NCBI GenBank assembly: GCA_038142525.1
Contig: JAYQKE010000001.1
Location: 1 to 32,884 of the forward strand
Direction: 5' to 3'
Origin: CAJQHK01 sp038142525
GTDB taxonomy: Bacteria > Pseudomonadota > Alphaproteobacteria > Rickettsiales > UBA1997
DNA: 32,884 nucleotides
The translations under genes were made by a program, and so were the position numbers. The notes beneath the pieces were generated by a model. That model did not search any database. It saw only the letters and a program-made list of their open reading frames with translations, and was not told the DNA's origin. Below, piece after piece: positions 26,938 through 32,884 of the stretch; within the stretch, counting starts at the first letter, position 1; every line of letters begins with the position of its first letter.

Positions 26938-27159
26938 TTATGCAATTGAAGTTGATATTGGAGAAGTCGGAGGAGTAGGAGCTTGATAAAGATTGCTATC
27001 TTCATATTCCTTAATTGAATCGGTGCTATATCTGATACGGCCACCAATTTTGATGTAGGCAGGGCCCGTTTTGAGCCAACGCCACCTTTGCAAAGTTTTA
27101 TGAGAAATTCCCCATTTCCTTGCTAAGGATTTTTCTGATAGAAGTAGTTGTTCAGTCAT
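26938..27159 (-). CDS. Excisionase/AlpA-like helix-turn-helix protein
   Basis: Intact 73-residue protein. MTEQLLLSEKSLARKWGISH, then KTLQRWRWLKTGPAYIKIGG and RIRYSTDSIKEYEDSNLYQA is the winged MerR-like HTH_17 signature (L-x-x-L-A-x-x-x-x-hS-x-x-T-h-x-R-W ... G-P-x-h-x-h-G-x-x-h-R-Y ... h-x-x-Y). The C-terminal tail is Pro/Ser/Thr-rich. First gene of the early operon, so it may act as excisionase or as early regulator. Directly upstream lie the weak terminator (27184-27206) and the G-tract element. Confidence 0.85.
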   Translation of the reverse strand: MTEQLLLSEKSLARKWGISHKTLQRWRWLKTGPAYIKIGGRIRYSTDSIKEYEDSNLYQAPTPPTSPISTSIA

Positions 27160-27183
27160 GTTGAGAAACCATTAGTTAGTTAA

Positions 27184-27206
27184 TAAAAAAACTAAGGTAA
27201 CTTTAG
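27184..27206 (-). terminator. Weak terminator-like dyad
   Basis: On the minus strand CTAAAG, loop TTA, CCTTAG (six positions, one mismatch) is followed by seven T. It could end the transcript of the two-gene accessory operon before the HTH gene. The near-symmetrical sequence could instead be an operator. Confidence 0.4.
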
Positions 27207-27217
27207 AACTATGGTCA

Positions 27218-27256
27218 GGGGGAGATCGGGGGGAGCAAAGGGGGAGATTCGGGAGG
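27218..27256 (+). other. G-tract cluster, candidate G-quadruplex
   Basis: Plus-strand G-runs at 27218-27222 (5), 27228-27233 (6), 27240-27244 (5) and 27251-27253 (3), separated by 5-, 6- and 6-base loops, fit the canonical quadruplex pattern of four runs of three or more G. Three of the units read GGGGGAG or GGGGGGAG at 10-12 bp spacing. It is a strong outlier in AT-rich DNA and lies between the accessory operon and the excisionase-like gene. Confidence 0.6.
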
Positions 27257-27277
27257 AATTAAATTTTTTTGATTTTT

Positions 27278-28222
27278 TTATGAATTTTCTTCGGTTTTAA
27301 ACCAAACGAAGCCATTTTTTGATAGGATTAAATCTGATATTTTGCTTTTTCTAAAAATATCACTAGCTCTGGAATCTGAATCAGGATTTATTTCATCCAT
27401 TACTGTGCGCCATCTGATTTTTTCATTTCCATTTTTTAGATAATGGCGACACATAATTTCAATTGCTTGCCTTTGGGAAACGCCACCAACATCATATGAT
27501 TCATCGCCGATAAATAGAACTGCACCACCTTCTGAGCAATGGATATATGGCTTATATTCATCACCAGCTCCTTTACCAAGCACATTTGAAATATAATCCA
27601 TGTTGAATAGCTTATCTTTTGAAAATGTTAGAAGCTTTGGAATTGAGATTATTTTGCCATCATCACTTAATTTTGTTGAGCAATATTCATTGGATGAGGT
27701 AAGGATTAATTTTGGAAATTTTGTTGGTGATTCATCTAAAAATAATTGATCAACATCTCGAAAAATCATTTGATTGGTTAATCTTCTAGCAAAAAATATA
27801 GCATGTTTCTTCTTATTGATATTTGTATCACCAACAAAAAATAAAAGATCATTGAGATAGCTATTAGAATCCTTTCTGTTGCTTTTGGAGATATCAAATT
27901 GATTGGCAATAAATTCAGTTAATTTGGTGAAATTAATATCATAAGTTTTTAGCTCTTCTTCTTCAACTGGAAGGAATTTGCCAAAATCTGATAAATAAAA
28001 GAAGGAATTTTGATCATTATTCCATTCAACATAGACTTCTCGATCTTGACCTGGTAAATAATAAGTTTCTAAATCTCTGCCTTTATTGAAATAATTATTT
28101 TGAATTAGGTTGTTGGCAATTTCTGTGCCAAGATTTGACTTGAGGTGGGAGTGGGTAATATTTGGATCTGCTTGCTCTACGATATCAATTAGCAATTTAA
28201 ATGTCTGGCTGTCTAACTTCAT
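27278..28222 (-). CDS. Hypothetical protein, second gene of an accessory operon
   Basis: Intact 314-residue frame, rare in this window. It opens MKLDSQTFKLLIDIVEQADP, has a beta-rich middle with REVYVEWNNDQNSFFYLSDF and GKFLPVEEEELKTYDINFTK (a strand pair followed by 'LSDFG', loosely like DUF1828), then KKKHAIFFARRLTNQMIFRD, and ends AIEIMCRHYLKNGNEKIRWR, TVMDEINPDSDSRASDIFRK, a possible winged-helix or effector-type end. No catalytic motif is certain. It overlaps the upstream gene stop as ATGA, so the two are translated together. Sits between lysogeny regulators, a place where phages carry cargo genes. Function unknown. Confidence 0.7.
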   Translation of the reverse strand: MKLDSQTFKLLIDIVEQADPNITHSHLKSNLGTEIANNLIQNNYFNKGRDLETYYLPGQDREVYVEWNNDQNSFFYLSDFGKFLPVEEEELKTYDINFTKLTEFIANQFDISKSNRKDSNSYLNDLLFFVGDTNINKKKHAIFFARRLTNQMIFRDVDQLFLDESPTKFPKLILTSSNEYCSTKLSDDGKIISIPKLLTFSKDKLFNMDYISNVLGKGAGDEYKPYIHCSEGGAVLFIGDESYDVGGVSQRQAIEIMCRHYLKNGNEKIRWRTVMDEINPDSDSRASDIFRKSKISDLILSKNGFVWFKTEENS

Positions 28223-29399
28223 ATTTTTTCAACGATTCCCCATTTTTCTAGATATTTATCACCAATGATTTTTTCTTTTTCAGTTCTATCTTTTAAATCA
28301 CAGCCATTGGGATCAGTAATATTTACATGAATTAATTTGCCTCTGGGGTTTTTGGTATCTTGTTTGAATTTAATTGATAATTTTACTTTTTTAATTTTTC
28401 AAAAGAGCTTGATAGAGGATTATTGTCAGCAAACCAATTTTCTGCTATTTCATAAATTGTTCTTTTTTCTGAAAATGGAGATTCAAGAGTGGTTGAGTTT
28501 TTGCTGTTAAGAGGTTTTAGCTTGATAAGAGTAACTTTGATATCTTCAATTCCATCCTTCAAATCAACATCTTTCATCAAATCCTGATAGGACTTAAATT
28601 TGGCAAGATTATATTTTTTAAGTCTGATTTCAAATTTATCATCAGCACTTTTTAAAAAAATATTGGCAAATTTTTTAGCCAAAAATTCTCGATTATCTTT
28701 TGAATTTGAAATCACATCAATTAATCCACTTATTGGATCATAGCTAATTGAAAAATCTTTAGCAGGTGCAAAATGTCTTGTTACCACTTCATCCTTATCA
28801 AAAGTCTGTATTGATTGTGGCAAACCATCATTAAAACCAGTTAAAATACAAATTTCTAATTTATTGCCATCCTTATCATTTTTATCACGACAGCTAAATT
28901 CTAGATTTAATTTTCTGCTGATATCTAGATGACTTAAAACTTCTTCTTTAAATTTACAAATATTTTCTTCTGATTTATCTAATTTCTTATTTTTTGGCCC
29001 ATGAAATGAGCTCCATTCTTTTGATTTTCTTTTATAATCATGCGAAACCCAAAATTCTGCTGTTCTAAATTTATCAGGAAATTTTTGATGCATATAAAGT
29101 CCTCTAGCATATTCTCCTTTTTGATCTAAAAATATCTCATCATTTCCAGCAATGCTACATAAAGCATTTTGACCCAATTCATCACTCATGCCATGAACTC
29201 TATCAATAGTATCAAATAAATTCTGTTTTTTGGCATCTTCACAACCCCATACCATGCCAAATAATGAAGCATGATATTTACGGTTTTTGCCATCCCATTT
29301 AAAATCTTCAGGAACTTCAATAAAATCATTACTGATTAAAAAGTTCTTCAAATCTTCTTCTGGGGTATGTCTGATAAATTTTTTTACCTTTGTTTCCAT
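28219..29399 (-). CDS. Hypothetical protein, first gene of an accessory operon, one frame break
   Basis: About 393 residues after correction. It starts METKVKKFIRHTPEEDLKNF, has DTIDRVHGMSDELGQNALCS, GLYMHQKFPDKFRTAEFWVS, LTGFNDGLPQSIQTFDKDEV, KDFSISYDPISGLIDVISNS and FEIRLKKYNLAKFKS. I have a vague memory of a wider bacterial family opening 'RHTPEExL' and containing 'SDExGQ' and 'ISYEPxSGxIDVxS', always hypothetical. The written frame stops after SFEKLKK at 28383; a one-base change in the A6 run continues VKLSIKFKQDTKNP, LIHVNITDPNGCDLKDRTEK to the TGA at 28219 that overlaps the next ATG, which supports the longer form. Divergent from the S24 repressor. Confidence 0.68.
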
Positions 29400-29490
29400 G
29401 AGAGAATATAGTTTTAATTGAATTTTAAAATGAATTAAGTACCTTATTCTAAAACGACTTTAATTATTTTACAATAAAAAACTATTTCTT
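29400..29490. promoter_or_regulatory. Divergent control region between accessory operon and S24 repressor
   Basis: A 91-bp AT-rich gap between divergent ATGs. On the plus strand TACAAT (29470-29475) is a fair -10 box for the repressor, 15 bases before its ATG. On the minus strand TATATT (about 29411-29406) could be a -10 for the accessory operon. No clear operator dyad or Shine-Dalgarno site is seen ahead of the repressor ATG, so the repressor may use a leaderless or weak start. Confidence 0.45.
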
Positions 29491-30021
29491 ATGAAAAAAA
29501 TGAAACGAGGTGGAGCAAGAAAAGGTGCTGGAAGGCCATCTGGACAGGGTCGCTATGGTGAACCAACAAAAATCATGAGAGTGCCTGTTAGCATGATGGA
29601 TACAGTTAAAGATATGATGGAAAGTAAGACAAAAGATTTTGCTCTTCCATTATTTGATATGAAAGTTGAGGCAGGTGTTCCAAATTTTACCGATTCAGAT
29701 AATTATCAGCTTTATAACCTAAGTGAAAAATTTATGGTGCAAAATCCTGATGATCATTTTTTGGTAAAAGTATCTGGCTATTCAATGAAAGATGCAGGAA
29801 TTCTTCCTGATGATATTCTATTAGTTAATAAATCTAAAGAGGCTAGAGATGGCGATATTATCATTGCTTCAGTTGATAATGGTGCAGTTGTAAAAAGACT
29901 TAGCCAAAAAAATGGAATAACTAAGTTAGTTTCAGAAAATGAGGATTATCCTGATATTGAGGACTTAGATCAAAATCTTCATTTTTGGGGAGTGGTGACA
30001 AAAGTTATTCGAGATTGTTAA
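29491..30021 (+). CDS. S24 (LexA/UmuD-type) self-cleaving repressor-like protein
   Basis: Intact 176-residue protein. The first 30 residues are basic and Gly-rich (RGGARKGAGRPSGQGRYGEP), an AT-hook-like or RHH-like DNA contact rather than a normal HTH. The rest is a UmuD/LexA peptidase: cleavage site Ala61-Gly62 in MKVEAGVPNF, nucleophile Ser98 in KVSGYSMKDAGILPDDILLV, and Lys135 in DNGAVVKRLS, then KLVSENEDYPDI and HFWGVVTKVI. All catalytic residues are present, so RecA-stimulated self-cleavage is expected. Start at 29491 or the second Met at 29500. It is either the phage repressor or a UmuD-like SOS protein; the divergent location favours repressor. Confidence 0.85.
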   Translation: MKKMKRGGARKGAGRPSGQGRYGEPTKIMRVPVSMMDTVKDMMESKTKDFALPLFDMKVEAGVPNFTDSDNYQLYNLSEKFMVQNPDDHFLVKVSGYSMKDAGILPDDILLVNKSKEARDGDIIIASVDNGAVVKRLSQKNGITKLVSENEDYPDIEDLDQNLHFWGVVTKVIRDC

Positions 30022-30023
30022 AT

Positions 30024-30371
30024 ATGCAGAGCTATCAACTTCACGTCCATATCAGTGATAATATCGAAATTCAAATAGGAAAACTTGGCAAATTTACCTT
30101 TCCAAGAGGTCATTACATCTATACAGGTTCAGCCAAGAAAAATATCGATGAAAGAATTAAAAGGCATCAATCAAATTCTCCTGATAAAAAACTTCATTGG
30201 CATATCGATTATCTGCTAAATGACAAAAATGCCAAAATTATTGAAGTTCATAAATTTGATAAGGAAGAATGCATCTTAAATCAGGAAACTTGTGGTGAAA
30301 TTATTGTTGCTGGTTTTGGTAGCTCTGATTGTAAGAATAAATGTAAATCCCACCTCAAATATCTTGGCTAA
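30024..30371 (+). CDS. DUF123 GIY-YIG-like protein
   Basis: Intact 115-residue protein starting at the ATG 2 bases after the repressor stop; an ATG inside the repressor gene (29985) is in frame but is less likely. Motifs: YQLHVHISDNIEIQIGKLGK, GHYIYTGSAKKNIDERIKRH (the GIY-YIG-derived strand and Arg/His), KLHWHIDYLL with two His, and VAGFGSSDCKNKCKSHLKYL at the end. The HWHIDYLL plus GFGSSDC...CxSHL pair is diagnostic of DUF123, a small GIY-YIG relative also found fused to nucleases. Probably co-transcribed with the S24 gene, suggesting an SOS-linked DNA repair or nuclease role; this is inference. Confidence 0.88.
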   Translation: MQSYQLHVHISDNIEIQIGKLGKFTFPRGHYIYTGSAKKNIDERIKRHQSNSPDKKLHWHIDYLLNDKNAKIIEVHKFDKEECILNQETCGEIIVAGFGSSDCKNKCKSHLKYLG

Positions 30372-30464
30372 ATTTATCTCGTTAGTAAAGATTAGTGATA
30401 TAGGTAATCAAGTGTCATTGTGGTTTTAAGGCCAATTCATATTCTAATAATAGATTTTTAGAAA

Positions 30465-30688
30465 ATGAATAATAGCTTCAAATGAAATACAAAAACTCAA
30501 AATAGCAACAAGAGGCAGAAAATCCGCTCAAGAAAGTAACATTGCTGAAATTGGAGAAATATTAGCAACTGCCATCCGTCGTTTAGATATCAAAAATCTC
30601 CATCAAATAGAGACAGAAACAACTTGATTCTAACTCTCTCGCAAGCGTTCATAGACCTAGTATTAACCTGAATTTACAAGGCTTATGA
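30465..30688 (+). pseudogene. Small ORF of the DUF2924/serine recombinase cassette, frameshifted
   Basis: About 75 codons after correction. MNNSF, then in a second frame NEIQKLKIATRGRKSAQESN and IAEIGEILATAIRRLDIKNL, then in a third KQLDSNSLASVHRPSINLNL QGL with a TGA that overlaps the DUF2924 ATG. A small, poorly conserved protein of this size upstream of DUF2924 and the recombinase is usual in alphaproteobacteria as I recall. Function is unknown. Gene reality is supported by the overlap and by the continuous coding texture. Confidence 0.5.
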
Positions 30689-31102
30689 GCAAATCTATAG
30701 TTAAACAAATTATCGAATTGGAGAGTAAATCTTTAGAGGAATTAAAGGCAATTTATAATGACATAATGCCAAAACCTCTAAAAACTAATAAGTCGAATTA
30801 TTTAAGACCAAGAATAGCATATCGCCTACAAGAACTGGCATTTGGGGGCTTTAGATGAAGAATAAAAGATAAATTATTAAAAATAGCCAATGGCGATCAA
30901 ACTCACAAAAACAAAAGAAGCATCCCAAGAAATTATTACCTGGAACTAAAATTTGTAAAAAATGGGGAGAAATTACTCATGAAGTCGAAGTTTTAAAAGA
31001 TGGATTCTCTTATGCAGGGCAGAAATGGAAAAGCCTATCAGCAATAGCCAAAAAATTACTGGAACTAAATGGAATGGACTTAAATTTTTTAAAATTAGCT
31101 AA
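30685..31102 (+). pseudogene. DUF2924 protein, frameshifted
   Basis: Starts MSKSIVKQIIELESKSLEEL, then KPLKTNKSNYLRPRIAYRLQ ELAFGG-type text with the family's 'LayRlQe.afGg'. After breaks near 30855 the family resumes: KLLKIANGD, LLPGTKICKKWGEITHEVEV, LKDGFSYAGQKWKSLSAIAK, KITGTKWNGLKFF to a TAA at 31100-31102, 2 bases before the recombinase ATG. The 'LxPGTxLxxxWxGxxHxVxVlxDGFxYxGxxYxSLSxIAxxITGTxWNGxxFF' signature is diagnostic. DUF2924 genes sit next to large serine recombinases and are thought to assist them. About 139 residues. Confidence 0.82.
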
Positions 31103-31104
31103 AT

Positions 31105-32437
31105 ATGATTGATAATTTCGATAAAACAAAAACCAAAAAAAGATGTGCAATTTACACTAGAAAATCTTGTGAAGAAGGATTGGAACAAGAATTTAATTCA
31201 CTTGATGCTCAAAGGCTTCTCAGCAGAAAATTATATCCTATCCCAATCTCATGAAGGCTGGGTCTAAATCCTGAAAATTATGATGATGGTGGATATTCTG
31301 GTGGAACTCTTGAAAGACCAGCTCTTAAAAGATTATTTAATGATATTAAGGCAGGATAAAATTGACTGCATTGTTGTTTATAAAATTGATCGTTTAACCA
31401 GATCACTTTTGATTTTTCTGAAATTATCAAAATCCTAGATGAACATAATGTCAGCTTTGTAGCAGTAACTCAAAGTTTTAATACTGCCAACTCAATGGGG
31501 CGATTAATGTTAAATGTCCTATTATCATTTGCTCAATATGAAAGAGAATTAACAGGTGAGAGAATCAGAGATAAATTTGATGCTTCTTGTAAAAAAGGTA
31601 TGTGGATGGGTGGCTATATTCCAATTGGCTATGATCTAAAAGATAGAAAACTAATTATTAATGAAGATGAAGCAAAAATTATCAGAATTTTATTTAAAAC
31701 CTTTTATTGAAACAACTTCTGTTACTGATACTTTAGAGAATTAAATAATTTTGGCTTTAAAACCAAAACTTGGATTGCAAATAATGGTAAAATTCATAAA
31801 GGGCAAAGATTTAATAAATCCAGTGTCAGAAGAATTTTAACCAATGAGCTTTATATTGGCAAAATTAACCATAAGGGTAATATTTATGATGGTTGCATAA
31901 AGCAATAATTGATGATGAAACTTGGCAAAAAAAAGCTCAAGATTTACTGACCAACAAAACTCCTAAAATTCAAACTCCAAATAGCAGAATTAGCCAAGCA
32001 CCACTTTTAAAAGGAATGATGAATTGCGGTATTTGTGGTAGTCAAATGACTCCAACTTACACCTCAAAACAATGGCAGAAATATCGCTATTATATTTGTC
32101 AGGCAAAATTTAAAGGGTAATAATGAAGAATGTTCCAGTTGGCAGAATTCCTGCAAAAGAAGCTGAAGAATTGGTAACTGACCAAGTTTTAAATATTTTA
32201 CAAAAAGCCAGAGATAATTTCTCAGACAATTAAACGCCAATGAAGAAGAATTTATCAAGAAAACCAAATCATCGAATCATTTCAAAAAATAGATAAAGTC
32301 TGGGATGAATTATTTCCACCAGAACAAGCAAGAATTATCAATCTTTAGTCAAAGATATCATCATCAATCCAGATGGCATGAATATCAATATTTACAAGCA
32401 GGGAATGAACTCACTTAATAATGAAATTAACGGATAA
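31105..32437 (+). pseudogene. Large serine recombinase, multiply frameshifted
   Basis: Site-specific recombinase, probably the integrase of this element or cassette. Resolvase domain: KKRCAIYTRKSCEEGLEQEF (nucleophile Ser21), NSLDAQR, NYDDGGYSGGTLERPALKRL, IDCIVVYKIDRLTRS, FVAVTQSFNTANSMGRLMLN and FAQYERELTGERIRDKFDAS. Recombinase domain: MWMGGYIPIGYDLKDRKLII, RFNKSSVRRILTNELYIGKI. Zinc ribbon: LLKGMMNCGICGSQMTPTYT, then YYICQAK and, after a shift, ECSVGRIPAKEAEELVTDQV. The end is MNINIYKQGMNSLNNEING. At least eight indels are needed (including near 31220, 31260, 31355, 31400, 31700, 31895, 32118 and 32220). As written it cannot make an active enzyme. Corrected length is about 445 residues. 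Confidence 0.9.
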
Positions 32438-32439
32438 AA

Positions 32440-32674
32440 ATGGAAAATTTAGAAATAACAAAAAAGCAAATTGATGAAAATATTATTCAAATTTTTGTGC
32501 CAATGAAAATCAGAAAAAGAGGTGGTGCAAAGCAATGATGATTGTTCCTCAAGGTCAAATTCAAAAAAAAGTTTTGATGAAAAATTAATCAATGCTTTTG
32601 CCAAAGCTTATCAGTGGAAAACTATAATTGAGTATCTGCGAATAATTTTAAAATTCTTTTATCAAAAACATTGA
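32440..32674 (+). pseudogene. Truncated HTH-type protein of the recombinase cassette
   Basis: Starts 2 bases after the recombinase stop: MENLEITKKQIDENIIQIFV and PMKIRKRGGAK, then, in other frames, MIVPQGQIQ and SFDEKLINAFAKAYQWKTII. The 'RRGGAKxhxxP...hhxAhAxAxxWxxhh' order matches the N-terminal half of a DNA-binding protein that usually follows this recombinase, where an HTH segment ('SxxEhAxxExhxxSYVxRhLRLxxLAPxIVExIL') should come next. Here that half is missing: after WKTIIEYLR, near 32630-32640, the text loses similarity. The reading frame is open to 32674. Confidence 0.6.
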
Positions 32675-32834
32675 TAAAATCCCTGACGCAATCAATGCAT
32701 CCATTCGCATAAAAAAGCTCCTCTTCTGAGAACTTATCTAAATTTATAGTAAATTTATCGAGCTCATCCTTATATTTAAGAGTTAGATCTACAAATTCTT
32801 TATAGTGGTTTTTATCTATTGAATTATTTGACAT
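32622..32834 (-). CDS. Small acidic hypothetical protein at right edge
   Basis: Intact 70-residue frame: MSNNSIDKNHYKEFVDLTLK, YKDELDKFTINLDKFSEEEL, FYANGCIDCVRDFINVFDKR and a C-terminal ILKLFADTQL. It has a strong ribosome site (AGGAG at 32840-32844, 5 bases before the ATG). The protein is helical and acidic, with a CIDC motif. It is convergent with the truncated HTH gene and overlaps its 3' end. Not recognised. It could be the first gene outside the prophage or a small cargo gene. The good ribosome site supports that it is expressed. Confidence 0.6.
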   Translation of the reverse strand: MSNNSIDKNHYKEFVDLTLKYKDELDKFTINLDKFSEEELFYANGCIDCVRDFINVFDKRILKLFADTQL

Positions 32835-32884
32835 TTTTACTCCTTAAAATTGATAATTAATATTTTAATAAAACCAGTCTAAAG

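Larger units (their letters stand above)
1..32440. mobile_element. Contractile-tailed prophage, left end outside window
   Basis: A continuous set of phage genes runs from tail sheath (left edge) through baseplate, capsid, terminase, DNA methylases, replication genes, HTH regulators, an S24 repressor and a serine recombinase. Nearly everything up to 29.4 kb is on the minus strand, and the lysogeny and recombination genes are on the plus strand. The tail genes match the P2/Mu myovirus plan, while terminase, portal and protease match the lambda plan. No host housekeeping gene was recognised. The right limit is inferred from a gene that loses family resemblance near 32.63 kb, where an unrelated minus-strand gene begins. 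No att repeat can be tested because the left end is missing. Confidence 0.9.

Overview
The window is most of a prophage in an AT-rich alphaproteobacterium. The host call is inferred: base composition is strongly AT-rich, and several small early proteins (DUF6362-like, DUF6511-like, the DUF2924 plus serine-recombinase cassette, the ParB-methylase) are, from memory, typical of alphaproteobacterial prophages. A low-GC group such as Rickettsiales or Holosporales would fit, but the genus cannot be read from the sequence. The virion genes describe a contractile-tailed phage (myovirus) with P2-type tail genes, a lambda-type packaging/portal/protease set and a Mu gpT-like major capsid protein.

Layout. 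From 1 to 13.8 kb, all on the minus strand and so read right to left, lies the late operon: terminase small and large subunits, gpW-like connector, portal, S49 protease/scaffold, decoration protein, major capsid protein, head-tail joining proteins, baseplate V/W/J, tail protein I, collar fibre, beta-helix tail fibre, a fibre-associated protein and the start of the tail sheath, which runs off the left edge. Two small plus-strand genes at 13.9-14.5 kb interrupt it. From 14.5 to 17.3 kb are a small protein, a ParB-domain N6/N4 DNA methylase and a C5-cytosine methyltransferase. A structured 216-bp gap with a strong terminator follows. From 17.5 to 27.2 kb is the early region, also minus strand: a minor-tail-like protein, DUF6362-like HTH protein, small protein, RuvC-like resolvase, Toprim/RepA-type primase-helicase, Cas4-like Fe-S nuclease, DUF6511-like protein, SF2 helicase, possible ssDNA-binding protein, AAA ATPase, two conserved hypotheticals and an excisionase-like HTH protein. 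At 27.3-29.4 kb is a two-gene accessory operon of unknown function. On the plus strand from 29.5 kb come a UmuD/LexA-type S24 repressor, a DUF123 GIY-YIG-like protein, and a cassette of small ORF, DUF2924 protein, large serine recombinase and a truncated HTH-like protein. The last gene (32.6-32.8 kb, minus) is unrelated and may lie outside the element.

How it works together. The S24 protein and the excisionase-like protein probably run the lysis/lysogeny switch from the divergent 29.4-29.5 kb region. The early operon replicates and recombines phage DNA. The methylases modify it. The late operon packages it and builds the contractile particle. Most genes are joined by ATGA or slightly longer stop/start overlaps, suggesting translational coupling.

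Quality caveat. About two thirds of the genes are broken by one- or two-base indels, many in A/T homopolymers, while the protein family continues in another frame. Gene limits given here are frame-corrected. The pattern looks more like uncorrected sequencing error than old decay, but real decay cannot be excluded.
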